Positions 14,524-21,221 of a stretch of 36,984 nucleotides of DNA are shown piece after piece; within the stretch, counting starts at the first letter, position 1; each line of letters starts with the position of its first letter. A program made the position numbers and the translations under genes. Where the stretch lies: positions 1 to 36,984 of the IMG/VR virus record IMGVR_UViG_3300047318_000310. The stretch is one strand, 5' to 3'. The notes under the pieces are model-generated. The model saw nothing but the letters and a program-made list of their open reading frames with translations. It was not told the DNA's origin and ran no database searches. This stretch comes from a virus.

Positions 14524-14575
14524 TGGCACTGACGACCTGCCGCCAGTGTGACAGGGCGCGTCAACTCAGGCCGTT

Positions 14576-14725
14576 TCAGCCGTTGTCCGGTGTCTCGGTG
14601 ACCGTGAGGTTCGGGCGGTACTTGCGGATCCGGTCGATCCGCTCCTTCGCGAAGTCCGGCGAGTTGGTGCCGAACTCGTCGAGGAACTCGCCGTCGTCCT
14701 CGACGCGGTAGCGGATGAAGTCCAT
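14576..14725 (-). CDS. 49-residue hypothetical protein
   Basis: ATG at 14725 has AGAGGA 4 bases upstream. The product is acidic in its first half (MDFIRYRVEDDGEFLDEFG) and basic in its second (KERIDRIRKYRPNLTV), compatible with a small alpha/beta fold. Gene neighbours are membrane proteins of the accessory island. Function unknown. Confidence 0.55.
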   Translation of the reverse strand: MDFIRYRVEDDGEFLDEFGTNSPDFAKERIDRIRKYRPNLTVTETPDNG

Positions 14726-14798
14726 GGGGTCCTCTCGCGGAGCGGGCCTGTCCCGGCTCCCCGCACCGCCCGCGCGTACAGGCGGTCCGGGCAACCGG

Positions 14799-15050
14799 TC
14801 ACCGGCCCAGCACCCGCGCCACCAACTCGGCGACCGCAAGCAGAGCCAGACCACCGAGGAGCCCGCCCGTGTTCACGTACCGGGCGTCGGGATCCGGGGT
14901 GCTCCCTGGCACACGCACGATCGCCTCACCCCGCGGGACGAGACCGCCGTGCTCGATGTCGCGGTGCTCCTGCCGGTACGCCTCGGCGGCGCGTCTGGTG
15001 TCGGGTGGGCTGGCCGCGCGGCACACGCGGCACCGGTACTCGTACGGCAT
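14799..15050 (-). CDS. Zinc-knuckle protein with C-terminal membrane helix
   Basis: 83 residues, ATG at 15050, two bases after the start of the preceding stop. The N terminus reads MPYEYRCRVCRAASPP (CxxC knuckle), followed by a His-containing helix (EAYRQEHRDIEHGGLVPRG) and a C-terminal hydrophobic helix (LLGGLALLAVAELVARVLG). From memory, proteins of this form accompany the spread genes of Streptomyces conjugative elements, but identity was not tested. It probably anchors in the inner face of the membrane. Confidence 0.6.
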   Translation of the reverse strand: MPYEYRCRVCRAASPPDTRRAAEAYRQEHRDIEHGGLVPRGEAIVRVPGSTPDPDARYVNTGGLLGGLALLAVAELVARVLGR

Positions 15051-15051
15051 G

Positions 15052-15726
15052 TCAGTGCCCCTCTCCGCTCGTGGAGAGCGGTGGAGAATCGGCGCTCTGA
15101 CCTGCGTCTCCATAGGTCTCCGTGGGGTCCTCCCTGTCGGGCGAGGGGAGGGCTTCCAGATCGCCGCGGCGGACCCCCGAGCGGCCCGCGACGACGCCGA
15201 TACGGAGGCTGCGGTGGACGGGGATACCGAAGGTCTGGAGTGCGGCCCGGAGTTGGGCGTCGTCGTGCCTCTCGCAGCCGGGCAGCCGGCGCATTGCGGG
15301 GTACAGCTCGCGGAGGTGGATGCCGGGCCGGTCTCCGATCGTGTCGAGGAGCCACTGTGTGAAGGCTTGCGGGGCCTCCGCGGTGGGTGCGGCCTCGGGC
15401 TCCTCGACGGCCGGCGCGGGCGGGGTCACCCACCATGCGGCGGCACACCACGCGACGACGGCCGCGGGGACGACGAACCGGGCCATGTGCGGGGCGTGGC
15501 CGCAGGCGTACACGACGACGTACCCGCCGAACGCGAGCGCCGCATACCGCTCCCACCCGTCGACGTGCTCGGCGAGCAGCGTCCAGCCGCGGCGCGCCAG
15601 GATGCGGGACCCTGCGAGGAGCGTAGTTCCGGCGCCGCGGACGGCGAGGATGGGGCGGACTTCGGCGGCGAGCCTGCGGTGCAGGCGGGGGGTGGGCTGC
15701 TCCCCTGCGTCCTTAATGATCTCCAT
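15052..15726 (-). CDS. Membrane protein with C-terminal winged-helix-like domain
   Basis: 224 residues, ATG at 15726 overlapping the preceding stop (TAATG). Residues 52-95 hold two membrane helices (YAALAFGGYVVVYACG, VVPAAVVAWCAAAWWV). After an Ala/Pro/Glu linker comes a folded domain (FTQWLLDTIGDRPGIHLREL, then HDDAQLRAALQTFGIPVHRS) that resembles a winged helix. This layout recurs in Spd-like proteins of Streptomyces conjugative plasmids and integrative elements (family knowledge, not verified here). It may bind DNA at the membrane. Confidence 0.55.
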   Translation of the reverse strand: MEIIKDAGEQPTPRLHRRLAAEVRPILAVRGAGTTLLAGSRILARRGWTLLAEHVDGWERYAALAFGGYVVVYACGHAPHMARFVVPAAVVAWCAAAWWVTPPAPAVEEPEAAPTAEAPQAFTQWLLDTIGDRPGIHLRELYPAMRRLPGCERHDDAQLRAALQTFGIPVHRSLRIGVVAGRSGVRRGDLEALPSPDREDPTETYGDAGQSADSPPLSTSGEGH

Positions 15727-16238
15727 TAGAGGGCGCCCACCGCGTGCACACCGGTCAGAATCAGGGCCTGAGGCAGGCCCCAGACGCCGCCCGCCTGCGC
15801 CCACACCCCGGCCGCAACGATGCCGGTGACCGCGGCTTTCCCGGGGGCCAGCTCCCGGAAGTACATGATCGAGGCGAGGAGCAGCGCGACCGCGCCGAGT
15901 CCGGCCGTGCCGAACCCACCACCGGTGAACACGGTGGCGAACGCGTCGGACAGGTTCTTCCCCACAGTCCAGATGGACCCCGCGGTCATGTAGAACGTGC
16001 CCGCGGCGACACCCGTCCACTGCGCCTGATCCGACGTCAGCCGCTTCCGGATGCGGCCCTTCTTCCCACCCCCGCCCGCGCCGGGCGCGCCCCCTCCTCC
16101 ACCACCCTTGGGCTCACGGATCCCCGCGACGAGGATCACCGTGAGCGCGGTCGCGATACCCCCGGCACCGACCGAGCCGAGGATGCGGCCGCCCTCAACG
16201 CTGATAGCCGGGGCGGCGGCAACGATGTTCGTGAACAT
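15726..16238 (-). CDS. Multispanning membrane protein, Spd-like
   Basis: 170 residues, ATG at 16238 with AGGAGA 8 bases upstream. Four hydrophobic segments are visible: GSVGAGGIATALTVILVAG, TGVAAGTFYMTAGSIW, GAVALLLASIMYF and GIVAAGVWAQAGGVW. The first loop is a Gly-rich basic stretch (GGGGGGAPGAGGGGKKGRIR). Topology and neighbours resemble the spread proteins of Streptomyces conjugative elements; phage holins are shorter and lack such a loop. Function is not proven. Confidence 0.55.
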   Translation of the reverse strand: MFTNIVAAAPAISVEGGRILGSVGAGGIATALTVILVAGIREPKGGGGGGAPGAGGGGKKGRIRKRLTSDQAQWTGVAAGTFYMTAGSIWTVGKNLSDAFATVFTGGGFGTAGLGAVALLLASIMYFRELAPGKAAVTGIVAAGVWAQAGGVWGLPQALILTGVHAVGAL

Positions 16239-16254
16239 GCTGTAGGTCTCCTGG

Positions 16255-16845
16255 TCAGGCGGACGCGGGCGCCCACAGGGCGAGCGCAGTAAGGGCGGTG
16301 GCAAGCGGGATACGGGCAACCCATGCGATGCCGGGCCACCAGTGGCGGGTCCGCCTGTCCCACACGTGGGCGATCAGCAGGCACGACCCGAGGCCGAGGA
16401 CGAGGGCGCCGCTGATGCTGTGCGTGCCGCAGTCCGCGATGGCGTGGGCGAACTGCTGGTAGAGGCCGAGCATCCAACCGGCGCCGGCCGCGCTGGCGTT
16501 GTAGAGGGCGGCGCGTGACTTGGGGCTCAGGGCGGCGTCGGCGCGGTCGCGGGTGCGGGTGAGGACAGCGGGCATGTGGGGGCGCGGGTAGTAGTCGGGC
16601 TGCGTCTGCCACCAGCCGGGCCCGGACGGCGCGCTGCCCTTCGCCGCCGGTTCCTCCTCGTCGACGGGCCCGGGGTCGTCCTCGTCGTAGAGGTCGTTCC
16701 ACCAGTCGTCGGCGGCCGGCGCGGGCTCGTACCCGGCAGGCAATGCCGGTGGGGCAGCAGGGGGTCCGGCGTCATACCCGACGCCCCGCTTGCGGAGGAT
16801 GCCGCGCATCCGGAGCTCGTCGGCGCCCGGCTTCGAGCCGCTCAT
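16255..16845 (-). CDS. Membrane protein with acidic N-terminal domain, Spd-like
   Basis: 196 residues, ATG at 16845 (ATGA overlap). The N-terminal 110 residues are soluble, Pro/Ala-rich and acidic (DDWWNDLYDEDDPGPVDEEE). Two or three membrane helices follow: LYNASAAGAGWMLGLYQQFA, ISGALVLGLGSCLLIAHVW and IPLATALTALALWAP. Between helices is the basic WDRRTRHWW. It forms an overlapping set with the HTH gene upstream and the membrane genes downstream, implying a joint complex. Spd-type identity is an inference. Confidence 0.55.
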   Translation of the reverse strand: MSGSKPGADELRMRGILRKRGVGYDAGPPAAPPALPAGYEPAPAADDWWNDLYDEDDPGPVDEEEPAAKGSAPSGPGWWQTQPDYYPRPHMPAVLTRTRDRADAALSPKSRAALYNASAAGAGWMLGLYQQFAHAIADCGTHSISGALVLGLGSCLLIAHVWDRRTRHWWPGIAWVARIPLATALTALALWAPASA

Positions 16846-17318
16846 CGCGCGCCGCCCTGGCTCGCGGTGGCGCGGTCGTCGCGCGCCCGGCTCGACTCGC
16901 TGCCGCGCCAGGCGGCGCGCCGGGCCGCGGCGGCAATGGTGACGGCGCGCTCCAGTGGCGCGGGCAGGCGGCCGGTGCGCGGGTCGACGAGGAGGTTGAG
17001 GTCCTGGATGAGTCGCGGGTTCAAGTCGTGGACGAGCCACGGCTTCACTGGGTTGCCGCTGGTCGGCATGGGTGGCGCGGGCGTGGCTCGGCCTGGCTCG
17101 CTGATGGCGTGCACGGCCGTCACGGCGGGTGGCGCGTCCGGCGCGGCCTGCGGCTCACCCGGCTCGGCGACGGGTGGCTCGGTGGCTCGCAGGTCGCGCG
17201 CCACGGCGTCCTTGCTGATGCCGAGCTGGCGGGCGATGGCGCGGTTGGAGTGGCCTGCCGCGTGCAGTTGGCGCACGGTGGCGCGGCGCTGTTCGAGTGC
17301 GGCGGGCGGCGTGGTCAT
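16842..17318 (-). CDS. Helix-turn-helix DNA-binding protein
   Basis: 158 residues, ATG at 17318 with GGAG 6 bases upstream. The N terminus holds a resolvase/transposase-type helix-turn-helix: VRQLHAAGHSNRAIARQLG then ISKDAVARDLRA (residues 14-45). An Ala/Pro linker and a basic Arg-rich helical C terminus (AAAARRAAWRGSESSRARDD) follow. It overlaps the membrane gene downstream, so a regulatory or DNA-anchoring role within the island is likely. Confidence 0.65.
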   Translation of the reverse strand: MTTPPAALEQRRATVRQLHAAGHSNRAIARQLGISKDAVARDLRATEPPVAEPGEPQAAPDAPPAVTAVHAISEPGRATPAPPMPTSGNPVKPWLVHDLNPRLIQDLNLLVDPRTGRLPAPLERAVTIAAAARRAAWRGSESSRARDDRATASQGGAR

Positions 17319-17352
17319 GAGGGGCTCCAGGTGGCAAGGAGGAGGGGGCCGT

Positions 17353-17375
17353 CCCCGAGGGGGGTGGGCTCGGGG
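17353..17375 (-). terminator. Hairpin following the glycosyltransferase gene
   Basis: CCCCGAG (17353-17359) pairs perfectly with CTCGGGG (17369-17375) around a 9-base loop, 7 bases beyond the glycosyltransferase stop on the minus strand. It lies before the helix-turn-helix gene and probably closes the glycosyltransferase unit. Confidence 0.5.
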
Positions 17376-17382
17376 TCGGCGG

Positions 17383-18849
17383 TCAGCGGGCGGTGAACGC
17401 GATCTGCAACGTGGTCTCGGACTCCAGGTCGCGGAGCTTCACGAGGGGGATGCGCACCGTGTCGTCGTCCGCCAGCACGGCGGCCGGCGCGGGCGCGGTG
17501 TCGAGGGTGACTTCCGCGCCGTTCTGGCGGGTGCCCCAGCCGGTGCGGGCGCAGGTGGCCATGCCGTACCAGCGCATCACCCGGAGCACGGTCCACGAGC
17601 CGACGACGGCGAGCGGCATGAGCAGCCAGGTGACGGCGCGGGAGCGGATGCGTTCGTCGGAGCGGATGACGCCGAGGTAGCGGAGGGCTTGGGCCCATCC
17701 GATGAGGAACGGCACTATCAAGAAGCTCGCGGGCGGGATGTCGCCGTACCGGAGCGGTTCGACGATCAGGAGCCAGCCCAGGACCGCGGTGGACAGGGCG
17801 ACTTGGAACCAGCGCAGCAGGTGAGCCCAGTACGCCCACCCGGTCACCGGCAGGTAGCGCATGCGCCACAGGGAGCGGATCGTCGAGCCGCGCATCCAGC
17901 GGCAATACATAGCGAGGAAGTGACGAGGCCGCTCGGGCAGCGCGGTGAACACCACGGCGCTCGGCTGCTGGACCGTGCGGCCACGGAGCAGCGCGTACAG
18001 GGTCAGCAGGCTGTCGTCGGAGAACATCACCGGGCGGCCCATGAACGTCTCGTTCAGGTAGGAGTCGAGGTTGTCGCGGATCACCTCGGCCCGGTACGCG
18101 GCGAGCGGGCCCGAGTTGACGAGTACCGAGCCCATCGCGGACAGCGCGGACCGGTCGGTCAGTTGGCCGGTGACGAACCACAGGTCCGTGACGCGGGTGA
18201 GGAGGTTGGCCCGGTGGTTGGTGGCGAGGACGACGCCGGCCACGGACTGCACCCGCGGCCGGGTGAACGGGAGGAGGATCTCCTCGACGGCGTTCGGTGC
18301 GAGGCACGAGTCGGAGTCGACGGTGATGTACACCTCCGCGTCCGAGCTGACGCGTACGGCCGCGCCCTGCGCATGCCGCTTCCCGCCGTTGACGGTCCGC
18401 TGCCACGTCGTCGTGATCCCGGCCTCGGCCGCGGCCCGCTCCCACCAGGCGCGCACCTGCGCGTAATCCCCGGACGTCGACCCGTCATCGACGACGTGCA
18501 CGGAGTTCGGGCGGCGGGTCTGCGCGAGCATCGACTCCAGGCCGAGCCGCAGATAGCCGTCGTCTTCGTTGTACACGGGGATCAACACGGCGACGTGCAG
18601 CGCGTCGAGTTGGCGCCGCGCCCGCGCCGACGGCCGTCGGGTCCGCTCGCAGTGGTACATCAACGTCTGCGTGAGGAGCAGCAGGAACGTGGTGGCCCAC
18701 ACCGCGGCGAGACGACTGCCCGTCTGCTGCCCGTAGTGCGCGGCCTGGACGCCGTGGTGCGCGGCCCACACCGCCGCGGCCAGCAGTACGACGGCACCGG
18801 TGAGGATCGTGGTGGAGCGGTGCAGGTGGGCGCTCGGGGTTCTGGTCAC
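17383..18849 (-). CDS. Family 2 glycosyltransferase, hyaluronan/chitin synthase type
   Basis: 488 residues, GTG at 18849 overlapping the preceding stop as GTGA. Two N-terminal membrane helices (16-34, 48-65) precede a GT-A domain with PVYNED (91-96), VDDGS (120-124), VDSD (177-180, the metal-binding DxD), SGPLAAYR (246-253), DDS (278-280, probable catalytic base) and RWMRG (317-321, in place of QxxRW). Three helices (about 345-365, 373-395, 405-425) and a 60-residue cytoplasmic tail follow. The family uses UDP-sugars to make and extrude a polysaccharide. All key acidic residues are present. Sugar unknown; receptor masking or altered coat is inferred. Confidence 0.9.
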   Translation of the reverse strand: MTRTPSAHLHRSTTILTGAVVLLAAAVWAAHHGVQAAHYGQQTGSRLAAVWATTFLLLLTQTLMYHCERTRRPSARARRQLDALHVAVLIPVYNEDDGYLRLGLESMLAQTRRPNSVHVVDDGSTSGDYAQVRAWWERAAAEAGITTTWQRTVNGGKRHAQGAAVRVSSDAEVYITVDSDSCLAPNAVEEILLPFTRPRVQSVAGVVLATNHRANLLTRVTDLWFVTGQLTDRSALSAMGSVLVNSGPLAAYRAEVIRDNLDSYLNETFMGRPVMFSDDSLLTLYALLRGRTVQQPSAVVFTALPERPRHFLAMYCRWMRGSTIRSLWRMRYLPVTGWAYWAHLLRWFQVALSTAVLGWLLIVEPLRYGDIPPASFLIVPFLIGWAQALRYLGVIRSDERIRSRAVTWLLMPLAVVGSWTVLRVMRWYGMATCARTGWGTRQNGAEVTLDTAPAPAAVLADDDTVRIPLVKLRDLESETTLQIAFTAR

Positions 18850-19016
18850 TGCTCGCCTGCTGTCCTGCCGCGGCGGAAGCCGAAGCGGATGCAGAGTGCG
18901 CCGATGGCGACTATGCCGACGGCTACGCCGATCAGCCACCATCCGGTGATGACGGTGGTGCCGATGACGAGGGCGCCGGCGGTTCCGGTTCTGGCGAGCT
19001 GTGCGTTGTCAGACAC
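18846..19016 (-). CDS. 56-residue LAXTG-type sorting-signal microprotein
   Basis: GTG at 19016 (AGGAAG 6 bases upstream) to TGA overlapping the glycosyltransferase start. After MSDNAQ comes LARTG at residues 7-11, then a hydrophobic stretch of about 33 residues (one long or two short helices) and the basic tail RFGFRRGR. LAXTG, hydrophobic span and Arg tail are the three parts of a class E sortase signal in Streptomyces, yet there is no signal peptide and almost nothing precedes the motif. It may be a membrane partner of the glycosyltransferase instead of a sorted surface protein. Confidence 0.75.
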   Translation of the reverse strand: MSDNAQLARTGTAGALVIGTTVITGWWLIGVAVGIVAIGALCIRFGFRRGRTAGEQ

Positions 19017-19042
19017 GTGGGTCTTCCTGTTCGGGTTGAAGG

Positions 19043-19075
19043 GGCCGGGCCCCGCAGGGGAGTCGGGGCCCGGCC
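19043..19075 (-). terminator. Perfect 12-bp stem hairpin
   Basis: GGCCGGGCCCCG (19043-19054) and CGGGGCCCGGCC (19064-19075) pair perfectly around a 9-base loop. On the minus strand it follows the stop of the 65-residue membrane gene and precedes the microprotein start by 26 bases. It should reduce read-through into the microprotein-glycosyltransferase pair. Confidence 0.75.
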
Positions 19076-19088
19076 GGTCTGTGGTGGG

Positions 19089-19286
19089 TCAGAGCGCCAG
19101 GCCGAGGAGCGCCGCCGCGGCGGCGAGGACGGTGAGGAGCAGCAGGAACAGGGCGCCGCATCCGGTCTGCGGCTCGTTGTCGTACGAGGCGCGGTCCTGG
19201 AGCTGGCGCTGCGAGTGGCCGCGCTGGCGATCCCGGTGCTTGCTGTCGCGGGGGCGGTGCCATTCGCCGCCGAAGGTGTCCGGCAT
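19089..19286 (-). CDS. 65-residue protein with C-terminal membrane anchor
   Basis: ATG at 19286 overlaps the preceding stop (TGATG). The N-terminal 44 residues are hydrophilic, rich in Arg, His, Asp and Gln (WHRPRDSKHRDRQRGHSQRQ). The C terminus is a hydrophobic helix (LFLLLLTVLAAAAALLGLAL), so it is a tail-anchored protein. Function unknown. It pairs with the zinc microprotein upstream and ends at a strong hairpin. Confidence 0.55.
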   Translation of the reverse strand: MPDTFGGEWHRPRDSKHRDRQRGHSQRQLQDRASYDNEPQTGCGALFLLLLTVLAAAAALLGLAL

Positions 19287-19456
19287 CAGACGCCACCCCC
19301 GGCGGTCCCGGTCCCGGAGCAGCCGTTGCAGTACTGCCAGGTCTCGACGGTGACGCCGTCGTGGCTGGTGTTGATGGTGCGTCCGCCGTCGCCGCTGCAC
19401 GCGGTACACGTGCGGGGGCTGTGCTGCTCAGGGGGCTGATCGGTACGCTCGGGCAT
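19286..19456 (-). CDS. DnaJ-type zinc-finger microprotein
   Basis: 56 residues, ATG at 19456 with GAGG 5 bases upstream. It carries two CxxCxGxG motifs, CTACSGDG and CNGCSGTG, spaced by about 22 residues, the zinc site of the DnaJ cysteine-rich domain, but without a J domain. Such minimal proteins occur in Streptomyces mobile elements and may act as small chaperone-like or regulatory factors. It is the first gene leftward from the 19.58 kb operator. Confidence 0.7.
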   Translation of the reverse strand: MPERTDQPPEQHSPRTCTACSGDGGRTINTSHDGVTVETWQYCNGCSGTGTAGGGV

Positions 19457-19486
19457 GCCTGCCTCTTCGTGGAGTTGAAGGTGGGT

Positions 19487-19526
19487 GCCCCCGGTCCATG
19501 TGGAGTTCCAGCTCCGGACCGGGGGC
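19487..19526. terminator. Leader hairpin with T-rich plus-strand tail
   Basis: GCCCCCGGTCC (19487-19497) pairs perfectly with GGACCGGGGGC (19516-19526); the loop contains an inner GGAG/CTCC stem. TTTGTT follows on the plus strand, so it looks like a plus-sense intrinsic terminator, yet no plus gene ends here. For minus-strand transcripts it lies in the leader before the zinc microprotein and could attenuate or stabilise that mRNA. Confidence 0.5.
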
Positions 19527-19561
19527 TTTGTTGATCACGGTGGAGGCGGACCTCCGTACCG

Positions 19562-19601
19562 TTGTGTAGTCAAGCTACACGCGTGTAGGCTTCCTACACA
19601 A
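19562..19601. promoter_or_regulatory. 40-bp dyad operator with mirrored divergent promoters
   Basis: TTGTGTAG, a 5-base spacer, the 14-bp palindrome CTACACGCGTGTAG, a 5-base spacer and CTACACAA, symmetric about 19581/19582. Rightward boxes are TTGTGT (19562-19567) and TAGGCT (19586-19591), spacer 18. Leftward boxes are TTGTGT (19596-19601) and TAGCTT (19572-19577) in minus-strand reading, spacer 18. The -35 boxes are the outer arms and the -10 boxes overlap the inner palindrome, so one bound regulator would shut both promoters. Confidence 0.75.
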
Positions 19602-19647
19602 GACGGCACGTAAGGATCCGCCTCCCGAACCCCGGAGAGGAACGGAC

Positions 19648-19914
19648 ATGGACGACCGGGCGGAGGAGGTGCGGCGCGTGCGCGAAGCCATCGCCGGTGT
19701 AGCCGTAGATGTGGCTCCCGCAGAGCGGGCGCGGCGGCTGGACGCAGCCATGGACGCGGCTCGTCTGGAGTGGAGACGGCGGCGGAAAGAGGCTGTGCAG
19801 GAAATGAGCGACGGCGGGATGACCTACCGCCAGATCGCCAAGGAGTTGAGCATCAGCTTCGGGCGCGTCCGGCAGATCCTCGCCGAGGAGCTGGAACCGG
19901 AGCCGGAGGAGTGA
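19648..19914 (+). CDS. Helix-turn-helix regulator, sigma region 4-like
   Basis: 88 residues, ATG at 19648 with GAGG 7 bases upstream. A long helical N terminus (EEVRRVREAIAGV, AERARRLDAAMDAARLEWRR) precedes a C-terminal helix-turn-helix, MTYRQIAKELSISFGRVRQI (residues 58-77). It is the first rightward gene from the 40-bp dyad and so a candidate to bind it. It overlaps the next gene as GTGA. Confidence 0.7.
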   Translation: MDDRAEEVRRVREAIAGVAVDVAPAERARRLDAAMDAARLEWRRRRKEAVQEMSDGGMTYRQIAKELSISFGRVRQILAEELEPEPEE

Positions 19915-20309
19915 GCGGCGTGGATTTTGTGCAGTGGCTGCGCGACCAACTCGACATCGACGCGGCGCGCGCAACGGCTGCGGCTGAGGAAGACGGCCCC
20001 GACTGGCATTACGACGGGCACGCCGTCATCACTCGCCGAGAGGGCGACCTCGTGGCAGTCGGGTCGCAGGACTTCATGGAGTCGGAGCGCGGCGCGTTCA
20101 TCGCTGCGCATGATCCGGCTCGGGTGCTGCGGGAGATCGAAGCGAAGCGGCAGCTCGTCGAACGGTACGAGCGTGCGATGGAGAACCGACGCGCTCACCC
20201 TGACGACCTCGCGTCCGCTGGCGCGCTCCTCGCGCTACACGGAGCCGTCAAGCTCCTCGCCCTGCCCTACGCGGACCGGCCCGGCTACCGCGAGGAGTGG
20301 CGGCCGTGA
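19911..20309 (+). CDS. DUF6221-like protein
   Basis: 132 residues, GTG at 19911 overlapping the previous stop. The sequence VDFVQWLRDQLDIDAARA, GPDWHYDGHAVI, FIAAHDPARVLREIEAKRQL and ALPYADRPGYREEWRP fits the DUF6221 family, common in Streptomyces chromosomes, phages and integrative elements. It is helical with no known enzyme motif. A second, divergent member lies at 21218-21766 on the other strand. Function unknown. Confidence 0.75.
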   Translation: MSGVDFVQWLRDQLDIDAARATAAAEEDGPDWHYDGHAVITRREGDLVAVGSQDFMESERGAFIAAHDPARVLREIEAKRQLVERYERAMENRRAHPDDLASAGALLALHGAVKLLALPYADRPGYREEWRP

Positions 20310-20554
20310 CCGGGCGGAAGCGGGTCGATTGGCCGCCGCACGTGCGCGTGCTCCTCGGGGAAGACCTACGCCTGTCGTACGAGGCAGCCCGCACGGCAGA
20401 GACCGCATTCAAGATCCGCGTATACATTGCGGTCGAGCAGGGGCTGACCACCAGTGAGGTTGCCGAGGACCTCGACCTGTCGCAGCAGACTGTGAGCAGG
20501 TACCGGATGCAGGGTGAGGCTGCGTACCGGGAGCGGCTGGCAGCAAGCGAGTAG
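20306..20554 (+). CDS. Small helix-turn-helix protein
   Basis: 82 residues, GTG at 20306 (GTGA overlap). The C-terminal half holds a helix-turn-helix, QGLTTSEVAEDLDLSQQTVS then RYRMQGEAAYRERL, similar to sigma region 4 or resolvase-type domains. The N-terminal half is helical (LRLSYEAARTAETAFKIRVY). It ends 11 bases before an intrinsic terminator. It is the second DNA-binding protein of the cluster. Confidence 0.7.
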   Translation: MTGRKRVDWPPHVRVLLGEDLRLSYEAARTAETAFKIRVYIAVEQGLTTSEVAEDLDLSQQTVSRYRMQGEAAYRERLAASE

Positions 20555-20565
20555 CCGCACGCGAC

Positions 20566-20593
20566 GAAGCCCGGCCGAGAACGGCCGGGCTTC
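20566..20593 (+). terminator. Intrinsic terminator after the helix-turn-helix gene
   Basis: GAAGCCCGGCC (20566-20576) and GGCCGGGCTTC (20583-20593) form a perfect 11-bp stem with a 6-base loop, followed by TGTGTGT. It ends the three-gene plus operon. Confidence 0.85.
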
Positions 20594-20656
20594 TGTGTGT
20601 CCGCGGTCAGGCTACGCCGACATGCGCCACCGCCCAGCCCGCGCGAGGCTGGAGCC

Positions 20657-20872
20657 ATGGCCGAGCAGCGAGTGATCGTGTACCCGCCGTCCCCGACAGG
20701 CGGCCGGCGGGTGCGTGTGGACGCGGAGATCCTCGGCACCGCGTACTCGCTGCATGACCTGACCGTCTTCCTTGAGCGTGCCGGGTTGGAGGGGTGGGAT
20801 GAGGTGGATGTGGCGAACTCGGACCTGATCGAGTGGCATGGCGGCGGGCCCGAGGTGTGGACGGCGCCGTGA
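20657..20872 (+). CDS. 71-residue hypothetical protein
   Basis: ATG at 20657 with GAGG 8 bases upstream (GGAG is only 2 bases away). The product reads as an alpha/beta fold: RVIVYPPSPTGGRRVRVDAE, LHDLTVFLERAGLEG, WDEVDVANSDLIEWHGG. Similar short proteins are common in streptomycete phages and integrative elements. Function unknown. It lies after the intrinsic terminator, so it may have its own promoter, though none was found in 20594-20650. Confidence 0.6.
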   Translation: MAEQRVIVYPPSPTGGRRVRVDAEILGTAYSLHDLTVFLERAGLEGWDEVDVANSDLIEWHGGGPEVWTAP

Positions 20873-20879
20873 CGCGTGG

Positions 20880-20909
20880 GCGCCCGCCTCGGGATGGTGA
20901 GGCGGGCGC
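20880..20909. terminator. Bidirectional hairpin between convergent genes
   Basis: GCGCCCGCCTC (20880-20890) and GAGGCGGGCGC (20899-20909) form a perfect 11-bp stem with an 8-base loop, between the plus gene ending at 20872 and the minus gene ending at 20931. Confidence 0.75.
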
Positions 20910-20930
20910 GCGTTCAAGATGGCACGGGCG

Positions 20931-21221
20931 TCAAGCCGGGTGCTGCCACGTCGTCAGCGGCGTCTCCTCGCCCGCGAACGGGCACAGTCCACTCTCGTGC
21001 TCGCACCGCCGGTCCCGGGCCTGGATGCACAGTTCCAGTTCCCGGCGGCCGGACGCGAACGATGGGCTCGGCTCCCGCTCGTAGGGTTCACGCGGGGTAC
21101 GGGCGACGATCCAGTCGGGGCCGACTGCTTCGATGCGGACGCAGTCGTAGTGGTCGCGGCCGAACGCTCCGTGGGCGTGGCCGTGGATGATGTCGCCTGG
21201 TGCGAGGGGGCGGTCGGTCAC
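20931..21221 (-). CDS. Hypothetical protein with Cys/His site
   Basis: 96 residues, GTG at 21221 after AGAGGAGCAGCC. It has PGDIIHGHAHGAFGRDHYDC, GPDWIVARTP and a C-terminal CIQARDRRCEHESGLCPF with four cysteines and a histidine, a likely zinc site. It is the last gene of the long early block, ending at the bidirectional hairpin. Function unknown. Confidence 0.6.
   Translation of the reverse strand: MTDRPLAPGDIIHGHAHGAFGRDHYDCVRIEAVGPDWIVARTPREPYEREPSPSFASGRRELELCIQARDRRCEHESGLCPFAGEETPLTTWQHPA

Noticed and set aside
14525-14575. TTGACG on the minus strand as a -35 box
   Set aside because: No acceptable -10 box at 16-19 bases; left unassigned.
16576-19353. Very long plus-strand open frame opposite the glycosyltransferase and membrane genes
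   Set aside because: It crosses several minus-strand genes with clear motifs and overlaps; GC-rich DNA leaves antisense frames open. Its product is Arg/Gly/Ala/Val-biased with no domain.
20870-20990. GTGA-overlap plus-strand frame after the 71-residue gene
   Set aside because: It runs through the bidirectional hairpin and antisense into a well-formed minus gene.
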